Origin: Candidatus Levyibacteriota bacterium
Lineage (GTDB): Bacteria > Patescibacteriota > Microgenomatia > Levybacterales > UBA12049
Length of the DNA stretch: 36,953 bases
Direction: 5' to 3'
Assembly (NCBI GenBank): GCA_016186625.1
Contig: JACPLG010000005.1
Coordinates: 1-36,953 of the forward strand
Shown: piece after piece, positions 27,614-36,194 of the stretch
Position numbering within the stretch: the stretch's first letter is position 1
How the letters are laid out: every line of letters begins with the position of its first letter
Program-made: the position numbers and the translations under genes
Notes under the pieces: model-generated
The model's input: only the letters and a program-made list of their open reading frames with translations
Database searches by the model: none
What the model was told of the DNA's origin: nothing

Positions 27614-28053
27614 GCTTCAAGCGCGGTGATTTTTTCAATTCTTCTTTTGTGTCTTTCTTCGTTTGAGAATGGGGTATTTAGAAAAAGTTCGATCAAACGT
27701 TTCGCAGTTTGCTCGTCCACCAGCTCAGAGCCTAAAGATAAAACATTCGCATCGTTATGCTCCCTAGCCAACTTGACATTTTGTTCGCTCACTCCCAGAA
27801 AAGCTCGAACTCCTTTTATTTTATTTGCCACAATACACTCGCCCGCTCCTGATTTTCCGAGAACTATTCCAAAAGATTCAGGATCTTGGGCCACTTTTTT
27901 AGCAGCCGGCGCTATAAAATCCGGATAGTCATCACTATGATTTAGTTCAAAAGCCCCGCAATCTTCAACTTCATATCCTTTTTGCCGAAGAAATGCTTTT
28001 ATCTTCTCTTTAAATTCAAATCCTGCGTGGTCTGTTGCTAGAAAAACTTTCAT
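27610..28053 (-). CDS. rpiB: Ribose 5-phosphate isomerase B (RpiB/LacA/LacB family)
   Basis: ATDHAGFEFKEKIK, DYPDFIAPAAKKV, LGKSGAGECIVANKIKGVRAFLG. Confidence 0.92.
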   Translation of the reverse strand: MKVFLATDHAGFEFKEKIKAFLRQKGYEVEDCGAFELNHSDDYPDFIAPAAKKVAQDPESFGIVLGKSGAGECIVANKIKGVRAFLGVSEQNVKLAREHNDANVLSLGSELVDEQTAKRLIELFLNTPFSNEERHKRRIEKITALEA

Positions 28054-29027
28054 ATCTTGACCGCTGTTAAGGCGAGATTTTGTTTAGATTTTTGTTCCAT
28101 CTCTTCCTTATTTAACAAACCTTCCTGTGCCCCAATTTTTTTGATTACCGAATTAGCGTTTATTGCAGCGTATCTCATAGCTTCTTGAACCGAATGGCCA
28201 TTTAAGGCTGCCCAGAGAAATCCGGTAGCATAAGAATCCCCTGCCCCGGTTCTCTCGATCGGTCTTTCACTTGTAACAACTCCAATGTGAAACATTTCCC
28301 CAGTCTTGTTAATAGCGTAAGAACCATTTATTCCGTCAGTGACAACGGCAATTTTTACCCCATGGGTTTTTAATTTATTTAAAATTGATTTCACATCAGG
28401 ATTATTATCCTTTATTATTTTCTGAGCTTCTTGTAAATTCACGAAAAGAATTTCAATCTTGGGAAGAATTTCAATAAGCTTATCTGCGGTCTCCATAATC
28501 TGCCTTGTTCCGGGATTCATGGCAAATCTTGCATTTTTATATTTTGAAAAAATACTCTCATATACTTTTTCCCAGCCTCCCCTAATGTTTGTTAAAAAAA
28601 CCAATTTTGCATCAATATAGCCTACCTCTAAATCCAATCCAAGAGGATTTTTTTCTTCAAGTATTGTTCTTTCTCCACCATAGCTTAGAATTACATTAAA
28701 ATATGGATTCTTTGTTTCCTCTTTTTTTAAAAATGTCATGTCAACGCCCTCTTTAGCTAATGTATTTGGGATTTTTTGTTGTAGCTCATCACTTCCTACC
28801 TCAGCGGCAAGCGAAGTTTTAAATCCCAATCGAGATAGGCCAACTGCGACATTGCAAGCATTTCCCCCAAGAGCAATTGTGTATTCATCAAGTGGAACCT
28901 TCTCTCCCAAAGTAAAAGAAATTTGATTGGAAAATTTATCGTAGGTGAATTTTTGAAGTTTCTGAAGCATTATGAAAACGTCAATGGTTGTTGATCCAAT
29001 ACACAGGACATCAATACCTTTATCCAT
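28050..29027 (-). CDS. PfkB-family carbohydrate kinase
   Basis: GGNACNVAVGLSRLG and RTGAGDSYATGFLWAAL motifs; ATGA overlap with rpiB. Confidence 0.92.
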   Translation of the reverse strand: MDKGIDVLCIGSTTIDVFIMLQKLQKFTYDKFSNQISFTLGEKVPLDEYTIALGGNACNVAVGLSRLGFKTSLAAEVGSDELQQKIPNTLAKEGVDMTFLKKEETKNPYFNVILSYGGERTILEEKNPLGLDLEVGYIDAKLVFLTNIRGGWEKVYESIFSKYKNARFAMNPGTRQIMETADKLIEILPKIEILFVNLQEAQKIIKDNNPDVKSILNKLKTHGVKIAVVTDGINGSYAINKTGEMFHIGVVTSERPIERTGAGDSYATGFLWAALNGHSVQEAMRYAAINANSVIKKIGAQEGLLNKEEMEQKSKQNLALTAVKI

Positions 29028-29033
29028 AATTTG

Positions 29034-29062
29034 AGTTTAGTAGATATGTTTAATTTTTACAA
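29034..29062 (-). promoter_or_regulatory. Promoter TTGTAA-N17-TAAACT, 6 nt before PfkB-kinase ATG
   Basis: Minus strand: TTGTAA (29062-29057), 17-nt spacer, TAAACT (29039-29034), caaatt, ATG. Confidence 0.55.
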
Positions 29063-29094
29063 TGACTGGCTGTTGAGATCCTGCGATTAAAAAA

Positions 29095-29190
29095 GAGTAT
29101 CGCGAGTATCACGAGTACCAAGGGTATCAAAGGGAGTTTTAGCTCGTTCTCCCCGTGATACTTCTGATACTTGTGGTACTTTTGATACCT
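29095..29190. repeat. 96-nt palindromic array: four 9-nt repeats (GAGTATCRC-like) and four inverted 9-nt repeats (GTGATACTT-like), 12-nt loop
   Basis: gagtatcgc gagtatcac gagtaccaa gggtatcaa a gggag [ttttagctcgtt] ctccc c gtgatactt ctgatactt gtggtactt ttgatacct. Confidence 0.9.
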
Positions 29191-29202
29191 TTTGACTTGG
29201 GT

Positions 29203-29231
29203 TTGCAAATACGAGCTCAAAACCTTAGAAT
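29203..29231 (+). promoter_or_regulatory. Promoter TTGCAA-N17-TAGAAT, 6 nt before ATG at 29238
   Basis: TTGCAA 29203-29208, 17-nt spacer, TAGAAT 29226-29231, tgactt, ATG. Confidence 0.55.
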
Positions 29232-29237
29232 TGACTT

Positions 29238-29663
29238 ATGTTTTTCAGAAAAAAGGAAATCCTGGAAGAGAGTGTAAAGCTTAAGAAAAAAGAAGAACCA
29301 GGCGGTGAAGAATGGGATAAAAGAAAGATCATTATCTCCTCTTTTTTTGCAATCGTTGCGATTCTAGTCCTAGCGGAGATCAAAGGAATTTTTTTTCCTA
29401 GCAATCAGGAAATTTTAGGAGAGTCAATTAGCAGGCCAACTCCTATTAAAAAGCCTGATATAAAACCGCCAAGTTTTGATGTTGCAGCGGGAGTCGGTTC
29501 AAAAATAGAAGATATAAAGAAAAATATCGAGGGACTTGATGCCGAGGAAGTTGCTTCTTCATCTCCTCAAATTCAAAAAGTTCTGCGGGACATCCAGGGA
29601 ATAAAAGATTTGCCAACAAATCAGGCACGAGAAATGTGTTTTAAAATCTGCTCTGGAATTTAG
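29238..29663 (+). CDS. Hypothetical membrane-anchored protein
   Basis: Single TM KIIISSFFAIVAILVLAEI; directly upstream of prfB. Confidence 0.6.
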   Translation: MFFRKKEILEESVKLKKKEEPGGEEWDKRKIIISSFFAIVAILVLAEIKGIFFPSNQEILGESISRPTPIKKPDIKPPSFDVAAGVGSKIEDIKKNIEGLDAEEVASSSPQIQKVLRDIQGIKDLPTNQAREMCFKICSGI

Positions 29664-29665
29664 CT

Positions 29666-30670
29666 ATGGAAGATTTAAAAAAGCGTGTTGAAAAGGTTCT
29701 GGAAAAAACAAATGTCGCTCATAAAGAAAAAGAGCTTAGGCAAATTGAAAAGGAATCGATGAGTCCTAACTTTTGGAAGGATCAAAAACTGGCATCTTCT
29801 AAAATGAAACAAATGGCCCTACTTTCGCAAGAAATTGACAACGCCAGGAAGCTTCAGTCAAAGCTTGACTCATCAGATTTTGAAGGGGTTGAAAAACTTT
29901 TGGGAGAGCTTGAGACACAATTATATTTTTCAGGCGAATATGATGAAAACGCAGCCCTTGTTTCTATACATTCTGGACAGGGTGGAGTTGAGGCTATGGA
30001 TTGGACCCAAATGCTTTATAGAATGTATGCAAGATATGCGCAGCGGAAAGGATTCACCCTTGAAACGATTGATGAAAAGGAGGGAGATGAGGCAGGACTT
30101 AAAAGCATAATTTTTACAGTTGAAGGACAGTACGCTTATGGGCTGCTAAAGTATGAAGCTGGAGTACATAGACTTGTTAGACAATCCCCTTTTAATGCAG
30201 ATAAACTCAGGCAAACTTCCTTTGCACTCGTTGAAGTAATGCCGCAAATCGACGAAAGTTCGGAAATTCAAATAAAGGAAGAGGATTTGGAATGGGATTT
30301 TTATCGAAGCGGTGGCCATGGAGGCCAAAATGTAAACAAAGTTTCAACTGCAGTGAGACTTAAGCACAAACCGAGTGGGATTGTCGTTTCTGCGCAATCA
30401 CAAAGGCATCAAGGCCAAAACCGTGAGTTTGCTCTAAAGCTTTTGATGGGCAAGCTTTGGGTCTTGCGTGAAGAAGAAAAGAAGAAAAAAGAGGCGCAGC
30501 TTAAAGGTGGATATAAAACTCCAGGCTGGGGAAATCAAATCCGCTCGTATGTTCTCCACCCGTATAAAATGGTAAAAGATCTAAGAACTGGACATGAGAC
30601 ATCAAATGTTTCCGCGGTTTTAGACGGAGAAATTGACTCTTTTATTGAGGAAGAGTTGAAGGCTTTTTAA
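29666..30670 (+). CDS. prfB: Peptide chain release factor 2
   Basis: GGHGGQNVNK (GGQ) and RQSPFNADKLRQTSF (SPF tripeptide of RF2). Confidence 0.95.
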   Translation: MEDLKKRVEKVLEKTNVAHKEKELRQIEKESMSPNFWKDQKLASSKMKQMALLSQEIDNARKLQSKLDSSDFEGVEKLLGELETQLYFSGEYDENAALVSIHSGQGGVEAMDWTQMLYRMYARYAQRKGFTLETIDEKEGDEAGLKSIIFTVEGQYAYGLLKYEAGVHRLVRQSPFNADKLRQTSFALVEVMPQIDESSEIQIKEEDLEWDFYRSGGHGGQNVNKVSTAVRLKHKPSGIVVSAQSQRHQGQNREFALKLLMGKLWVLREEEKKKKEAQLKGGYKTPGWGNQIRSYVLHPYKMVKDLRTGHETSNVSAVLDGEIDSFIEEELKAF

Positions 30671-30724
30671 GGTTGATAAAAAGTTGTGGATGTGCTTTAC
30701 TTAATAAGTCTCAAAAGTTAGAAA

Positions 30725-31183
30725 ATGGAAAAAGATAAGAATACAGAAGAGGAGTTGGTGAAGAAGTTTGACTCAAACAAAAAAAATTTTTGGTGGGGAA
30801 AACTCACGGTTGTTGCTATTTTAATGATAGCTCTTGGTGCAGGGAGCGGATTTTTGATTGTAAAAGGAACAGCCCAGCAAGCTGGTGAGATAAAAGAGGT
30901 GACAAGCGCCTCAGGGACTACAAAAGGAACAATATTTGGTAGTAACGATACTAAAACCTTTAAAGACACTGCAGAGGGGGTTCTTAGAGAAGGCGGAATT
31001 GACGGAGAAGGGCAGTACCATCTTGAAAGACCAGGAGGGCAGAGCCAAAATGTTTATCTCACGTCCTCAGTAGTTGACCTCTCTTTGGTTAAAGGTAAAA
31101 AAATAAAGGTTTGGGGCGAGACATTTGATGCCGAAAAAGCGGGATGGTTAATGGATGTTGGTCGAGTGGAAGTCCTAGAATAG
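30725..31183 (+). CDS. Hypothetical protein with N-terminal TM segment
   Basis: TM WGKLTVVAILMIALGAGSGFLIV; C-terminal small beta-rich domain. Confidence 0.6.
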   Translation: MEKDKNTEEELVKKFDSNKKNFWWGKLTVVAILMIALGAGSGFLIVKGTAQQAGEIKEVTSASGTTKGTIFGSNDTKTFKDTAEGVLREGGIDGEGQYHLERPGGQSQNVYLTSSVVDLSLVKGKKIKVWGETFDAEKAGWLMDVGRVEVLE

Positions 31184-31207
31184 CCCCGCTGCGGGAAGCA
31201 ACTTTTG

Positions 31208-32092
31208 ATGATAAGTCTTGAAAATGTTTCAAAAAAATTTGGCACGGGAGTTTTTGCAATTTCGGACATCTCACTCACGGTTGAGAGGGGAGAATTCGTT
31301 TTTCTAGTTGGTCCAACCGGTTCAGGAAAAACCACAATTTTTAGATTACTCATTCGGGAAATAATACCAACTCAGGGAAGTGTTGTCGTAAATAGCTTCG
31401 ATGTCATCAAGCTTCCTAATAAAAAAGTTCCGGATTTAAGAAAAATGATCGGAGTAATATTTCAGGACTTAAAACTTCTTCACGATAGAACCATTATTGA
31501 AAACACTATATTACCCCTTGAAGTTTCAGGTGTGAAAAGAAAAGAAGCTGCTGCCCGCGCAGAAGAGGTTTTGTCCCAACTCGGGATCTTGGAGCACAAG
31601 GATAAATTTCCCGTTCAGCTTTCTGGTGGAGAAATTCAAAGAGCAGCAATCGCAAGAGCGCTGACTCTTTCCCCACAAATACTATTGGCAGATGAGCCAA
31701 CGGGAAATCTAGATGACGAAACATCCTGGGAGATTGTGAAGTTGCTTTCTGATATTAACGAAAAAGGAACAACGGTAATTATGGCAACTCATAACGCGGA
31801 TATTGTAAAACGCCTTAATAAAAGAATTATTGAGCTTAAAGCAGGAACTGTGGTAAATGACAGAAAGGGACATAAAGTCAACCATAAAAGTTCGGAAAAA
31901 GATGAGAAAGAAAAGCCTGCAGTAACAGAAGAGTCCAGGAAGTCCACTGAAACATCCTCCTTCGCTAAAGCTTCGGCGGACAAGCAGAATAGAGAACAGA
32001 GCGAGACTGATCCGAAAAAGGAAGAACATTTGAGAGAAAAAGACAAAAAAGCAGAGGATATAACCAGTGATTTTGAGGAGGCATTAAAATAA
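31208..32092 (+). CDS. ftsE: Cell division ATP-binding protein FtsE, with low-complexity C-terminal extension
   Basis: GPTGSGKTTIFRLL, LSGGEIQRAAIARAL, LLADEPTGNLD; followed by ftsX. Confidence 0.93.
   Translation: MISLENVSKKFGTGVFAISDISLTVERGEFVFLVGPTGSGKTTIFRLLIREIIPTQGSVVVNSFDVIKLPNKKVPDLRKMIGVIFQDLKLLHDRTIIENTILPLEVSGVKRKEAAARAEEVLSQLGILEHKDKFPVQLSGGEIQRAAIARALTLSPQILLADEPTGNLDDETSWEIVKLLSDINEKGTTVIMATHNADIVKRLNKRIIELKAGTVVNDRKGHKVNHKSSEKDEKEKPAVTEESRKSTETSSFAKASADKQNREQSETDPKKEEHLREKDKKAEDITSDFEEALK
31955..31980. repeat. In-frame imperfect palindrome tcctccttcgctaaagcttcggcgga in ftsE (encodes SSFAKASAD)
   Basis: tcctcc/ggcgga stem with one mismatch, 14-nt loop. Confidence 0.65.
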
Positions 32093-32138
32093 AAATAGAC
32101 TATCTAACAAGAACTAACAAGAACAGGATTGCATTGGG

Positions 32139-32144
32139 TATAAT
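32139..32144 (+). promoter_or_regulatory. Predicted -10 box TATAAT, 6 nt before ftsX ATG
   Basis: TATAAT-agaatt-ATG. Confidence 0.55.
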
Positions 32145-32150
32145 AGAATT

Positions 32151-33017
32151 ATGAAATTTATTGGGATAACATGGAAAAATATCAGAAGATCTCCATATCA
32201 AGCTATTGCAGCCGTGTTTATTATGATGCTTACTTTTCTGGCCTTTTCCATATTCTCATTTATTATTTTCGGCTCCTCGCGAATTATCGCTTATTTTGAA
32301 TCCAAACCCCAAGTTACGGCCTTTTTTAGAGACGAAGCGAGGCAGGAAGAAATTGATGAATTAGCAAAAACTCTTAAAGAGTCTGGTCTGATATCATCCG
32401 TTAAATTCGTCTCGAAGGAAGAGGCGCTTAACATTTACAAAGAGCAGAATAAAAATGATCCATTGCTTCTTGATTTAGTCACTGCGGAGATTCTTCCCTC
32501 GTCGCTTGAAATATCAACTTATCAGATAGAAGATTTAGCACTCGTTTCAGATACACTTAGGAAATCAACTATTGTTCAGGAGGTAGTGTTTCAAAAAGAC
32601 GTGGTTGCAACCTTGACGTCGTGGACCTCTGCTCTTAGAAAAATTGGGCTCGCTGTTGTTGCATTTCTGTCTCTAGTCTCATTATTCATAATGGTAACAA
32701 TAATAGGAATAAAAATATCTCAAAAAAGAACCGATATTGAAACAATGAGGCTCATTGGGGCAGGAAGCTGGTATATCCGCTGGCCATTTATTTTGGAAGG
32801 AATTTTTTACGGTTTGGTAGGTGCGTTTGTAGGATGGTTTATTTCAGTCGGAACTCTTTTGTACGTAACTCCATATCTTTCCTCCTTCCTGCGAGGAATT
32901 CCACTTTTCCCGATTTCTCCCATAATTCTTTTGCAACTATTGGGAATTGAGGTTGTGGTTGCAATTGTGCTTGGAGCGTTCTCTAGTTATCTCGCAGTCC
33001 TTCGATATTTGAAATAA
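32151..33017 (+). CDS. ftsX: Cell division permease FtsX
   Basis: Four TM segments, PQVTAFFRDEARQEEIDELAKTLKE, IKISQKRTDIETMRLIGAGSWYIRWPFILEG. Confidence 0.93.
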   Translation: MKFIGITWKNIRRSPYQAIAAVFIMMLTFLAFSIFSFIIFGSSRIIAYFESKPQVTAFFRDEARQEEIDELAKTLKESGLISSVKFVSKEEALNIYKEQNKNDPLLLDLVTAEILPSSLEISTYQIEDLALVSDTLRKSTIVQEVVFQKDVVATLTSWTSALRKIGLAVVAFLSLVSLFIMVTIIGIKISQKRTDIETMRLIGAGSWYIRWPFILEGIFYGLVGAFVGWFISVGTLLYVTPYLSSFLRGIPLFPISPIILLQLLGIEVVVAIVLGAFSSYLAVLRYLK

Positions 33018-33058
33018 TCCGATTTATAATCCGGCTAAACATCGATTGAAGTAGAGTG

Positions 33059-33064
33059 TATAAT
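33059..33064 (+). promoter_or_regulatory. Predicted -10 box TATAAT upstream of M23 peptidase (12 nt before ATG)
   Basis: TAAACA-N17-TATAAT. Confidence 0.5.
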
Positions 33065-33076
33065 TAAATTGCTGGC

Positions 33077-34258
33077 ATGGGAAGGATAAACCTAAGAAAA
33101 ACAGTACTTGCTATCTTTTTTTGCTTTCTAATTTTGGGAGCAGTTTTAAAAAATGCGATTGCTCAATCTCCGACTCTAACTCCAACCCCGACTCCTTCTA
33201 AAAATAGAGCGGAAATTCTTAGGCAAATAGATGAAACTCAGACAAAAATAAGCGAACTCCAGAATCAGGAAAAGACTTTATCATCTCAAATAAAAGTAAT
33301 TGATAATCAAATTAAGTTAACAGAGCTAAAAATAGAATCTACAAAGCAACAGATTTCAGATTTGACTTTAGACATTGATACAGCAGATAAAAAAATAGAC
33401 AAGCTTGAAGGTTCTCTGGATGCATTATCTAAGGTTCTAATTAACAGGATAAAAGAAACTTATATTGTTGGTACAACATCCCCATTCCAGATACTTCTTT
33501 CGTCAGGAAGCGTTCAGGATTTTATAAAAAAAGCAAATTATCTTCGCATTGCCCAAGCTCATGATAAAAGACTGATTTACGATACCGTACAGGCCAAAAA
33601 CGATTATTCAAATCAAAAGGAGATATTTGAAGATAAAAAATCCAAAATCGAACAGCTTAAAGTCGAGCTTGAAGGTTATAATGAACAACTTGATGCGGAT
33701 AGAGAGGGGAAAGAGCAGCTTTTAGCAATCACTAAAAATGATGAAGCAAAATTTCAAGAAATTCTAGCAAGGCTAAGGGCTGACGCCGCCTCAATTAGTC
33801 GGGCTCTTGGAAATATTACCGCCAATATAGGACCTGTTAATCGTGGTGATATTATAGCTTCCGCTGGTAATACAGGCTGTTCAACAGGCGCACATCTCCA
33901 CTTTGAAGTTATGACTCCTGCAAGAGTAGAGGGCGAACAAGTTATTGGCAGGGAAAATAAGGTAAATCCGATGGATTATATTAATAATGGTAAATTTCAA
34001 CACCCACTGCCCAATAGCATAATTACAACGTCCTATGCCCAACCTTATTTTCTCGGCGTGCATACTGGTACAGATTTCGCTTACCCTTTTAGTGAAGGAC
34101 CTACTTTTGGACGCCCTATTTATGCTGCCGAAGGAGGAATAGCTTACCTTTCTCAAGACTCGCAATTATGTAAAGGATTTGAATCTAATGGACTGGGTAA
34201 GGGACTCGTTATTGACCATCAGAATGGATTTGTAACGCTCTATTGGCACATACCATAA
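33077..34258 (+). CDS. EnvC-like coiled-coil protein with LytM/M23 peptidase domain in permuted motif order
   Basis: Signal-like N-terminus, long coiled coil, then GAHLHFEV preceding HTGTDFAYP and ending LYWHIP. Confidence 0.85.
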   Translation: MGRINLRKTVLAIFFCFLILGAVLKNAIAQSPTLTPTPTPSKNRAEILRQIDETQTKISELQNQEKTLSSQIKVIDNQIKLTELKIESTKQQISDLTLDIDTADKKIDKLEGSLDALSKVLINRIKETYIVGTTSPFQILLSSGSVQDFIKKANYLRIAQAHDKRLIYDTVQAKNDYSNQKEIFEDKKSKIEQLKVELEGYNEQLDADREGKEQLLAITKNDEAKFQEILARLRADAASISRALGNITANIGPVNRGDIIASAGNTGCSTGAHLHFEVMTPARVEGEQVIGRENKVNPMDYINNGKFQHPLPNSIITTSYAQPYFLGVHTGTDFAYPFSEGPTFGRPIYAAEGGIAYLSQDSQLCKGFESNGLGKGLVIDHQNGFVTLYWHIP

Positions 34259-34301
34259 AAAAATAAAATATAAAAAATAAAATATTAAATATTTAGCAAA
34301 G

Positions 34302-35183
34302 ATGAAGAAGCATGTATTTGCTTTTGGGTTAAGTTTGTTTTTGTTTGCTTCATATATAACCCCGTCTTTTGCAGTCTCTTTGTCAGTGGATAGTTTTCCG
34401 AGTTCTATCGATCAATCAGAAGAAGCAGAGGTTGGCGTCACTCTTCTTTGTTCAGGCTGTAAAGACTCATACTTACGTGGTGTGTTTTACCCCACCGGCA
34501 CAAGCTATTTTGGTTACACTCAACATAATGCCGGAACTTGGAGTAACGCTCCAGCAAGTGGTTGTACAACTTTCTTTAAAGTTGAACAAGCAGATTTTAT
34601 AGAAGGGAGCTGGAGCGGAACTCTAAAAATAAAGCCAGATAAAGACAGTTCATATTATAAAGGGCCCAGTGAGTATTTTTTTAAAGTTGGCAGGTATACT
34701 TCAAGCTGTGGATCTGCGACCTGGTCGGAAGACGTGATTATTGCTATAAGCGGCCCTACTCCTACCCCGATTCCAATAAACACACCTACGCCCACTAAAA
34801 GCCCAACTCCTACAAAAATTCCAACTCAGAAAAAGACGGCTGCTTCGCAAGAAGGCAAAAGTCCTACAAAAACCCCAACTCCTAAGATAAGTCTTAATAG
34901 TGCCTCATCAAAAAACACTACTTCAAACCCTACCTCAACAAATACAAAAGATTTTGCCAGAATATCAACTCAATCAAAGCCTGCAACTCATTTCGCTGCC
35001 ATAAAAAACACTATAGAGGATAAGAGTGAGAAGGAGACAGAAGTCCTTGGCGCAAAAGATTCTAATTTATCGTTTGTCCCGGTTATATTAGGAATATTGT
35101 TAATCACTGTCTCAGGCGGTTTGATTGCATTTAAAAACAAAGAGATTATACGAGACCTTATAAAAATATGGATAAAAAGATAA
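34302..35183 (+). CDS. Secreted, membrane-anchored protein with Thr/Pro-rich stalk
   Basis: N-terminal signal peptide, PTPTPIPINTPTPTKSPTPTKIPT linker, C-terminal TM FVPVILGILLITVSGGLIAF and basic tail. Confidence 0.7.
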   Translation: MKKHVFAFGLSLFLFASYITPSFAVSLSVDSFPSSIDQSEEAEVGVTLLCSGCKDSYLRGVFYPTGTSYFGYTQHNAGTWSNAPASGCTTFFKVEQADFIEGSWSGTLKIKPDKDSSYYKGPSEYFFKVGRYTSSCGSATWSEDVIIAISGPTPTPIPINTPTPTKSPTPTKIPTQKKTAASQEGKSPTKTPTPKISLNSASSKNTTSNPTSTNTKDFARISTQSKPATHFAAIKNTIEDKSEKETEVLGAKDSNLSFVPVILGILLITVSGGLIAFKNKEIIRDLIKIWIKR

Positions 35184-35626
35184 TTACAAGAGGAAGCGGC
35201 GAAACAGAAATTTTAGGATCAGAATTTTCGAAAAAACTCAAGGTTGGAGATGTTATTTTGCTTTTTGGAGAGTTAGGAGCGGGCAAAACTACGTTTGTCA
35301 AAGGAGTAGCAGAGGGTCTGGGAATAACAGAGCGGATTGCCTCCCCTACTTTTGTTTTGCTAAGAAGTCACAGGGTGAATAGAAATAACATCAAAAATCT
35401 AAATCACGTAGATCTTTATAGAATTGAAAAACCGCAAGAGCTTGAGAGTCTTGGTTTGCCCGAAATAATAGAGCAAGAAGGATCGGTCACAATAATTGAG
35501 TGGGCAGATAGGCTTTTAGATTTTAATTTAAAGAAGAGCCTTTCTTCGGGAGGACAGGTTTACAGGATTTATTTTAAGCACTTGAATAGAGGCCAGAGAG
35601 AGATTACAATAGAAAGCTATGGATAG
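35168..35626 (+). CDS. tsaE: tRNA threonylcarbamoyladenosine biosynthesis ATPase TsaE
   Basis: GELGAGKTTFVKGVAEGLGI Walker A, ASPTFVLL, HVDLYRIE. Confidence 0.94.
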   Translation: MDKKIITRGSGETEILGSEFSKKLKVGDVILLFGELGAGKTTFVKGVAEGLGITERIASPTFVLLRSHRVNRNNIKNLNHVDLYRIEKPQELESLGLPEIIEQEGSVTIIEWADRLLDFNLKKSLSSGGQVYRIYFKHLNRGQREITIESYG

Positions 35627-36194
35627 TCTCAGTAAGGCAATTGAAGTTATACGAGAGGGTGGAATTGTAATTTTCCCAACAGATACCGCGTTTGGCATAG
35701 GGTGTCGGATGGACGACGAGAAAGCAATTGAGCGGCTTTTTAAAATTAAAAAAAGACCTGCCCAGCAAGCAACGCCGGTTTTATTTGACAATTTAAAAAG
35801 AGTTGATGAGTACGTATTGCCATATGGAAGCGATATCAAAAGATTAATGAAACGACATTGGCCCGGCGCTTTAACTATTGTAACCGCCTGTAAAATGACC
35901 AAAGTACCTTCTCTTGTTCGCGGTGGCGGAAAGACTTTAGGAGTGAGAATTCCCAACCATAGTGTTCCAATAAGGCTAATAAAAGCTGTAGACTCTCCAA
36001 TACTTGCGCCATCCGCTAACTTTCATGACGAGAAAACTCCGTATATATTCGAAGAACTGGACAAAACACTTATAAAACTAGTAGACTTTGTTATAGAGGG
36101 AGAAACCGGGGGGAGTCTCTCATCAACAGTAGTAGACTGTTCGAGACAACCTTGGAAAATAATCAGGCAGGGTGCAATCTTGCTTGATTTATGA
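35619..36194 (+). CDS. tsaC: L-threonylcarbamoyladenylate synthase (TsaC/Sua5/YrdC)
   Basis: GGIVIFPTDTAFGIGC, IKKRPAQQATPVLF, HWPGALTIV, PSANFHDEKTP. Confidence 0.93.
   Translation: MDSLSKAIEVIREGGIVIFPTDTAFGIGCRMDDEKAIERLFKIKKRPAQQATPVLFDNLKRVDEYVLPYGSDIKRLMKRHWPGALTIVTACKMTKVPSLVRGGGKTLGVRIPNHSVPIRLIKAVDSPILAPSANFHDEKTPYIFEELDKTLIKLVDFVIEGETGGSLSSTVVDCSRQPWKIIRQGAILLDL

Noticed and set aside
20374-29092. Shared 12-mer ctgcgattaaaa in two intergenic regions (about 20374 and 29081)
   Set aside because: 12-mers are expected to recur by chance in a 37-kb AT-rich window
29666-29760. Possible programmed +1 frameshift in prfB
   Set aside because: The RF2 ORF is continuous from ATG at 29666 with no in-frame UGA; the upstream ORF encodes an unrelated membrane protein
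31709-32046. Two long minus-strand ORFs across ftsE
   Set aside because: Shadow ORFs opposite a well-supported FtsE; no independent signals
33881-34165. 94-aa minus-strand ORF opposite the M23 domain
   Set aside because: Antisense to conserved peptidase motifs; spurious
35528-35956. 142-aa minus-strand ORF opposite tsaE/tsaC
   Set aside because: Opposite strongly conserved TsaC sequence; no coding signature
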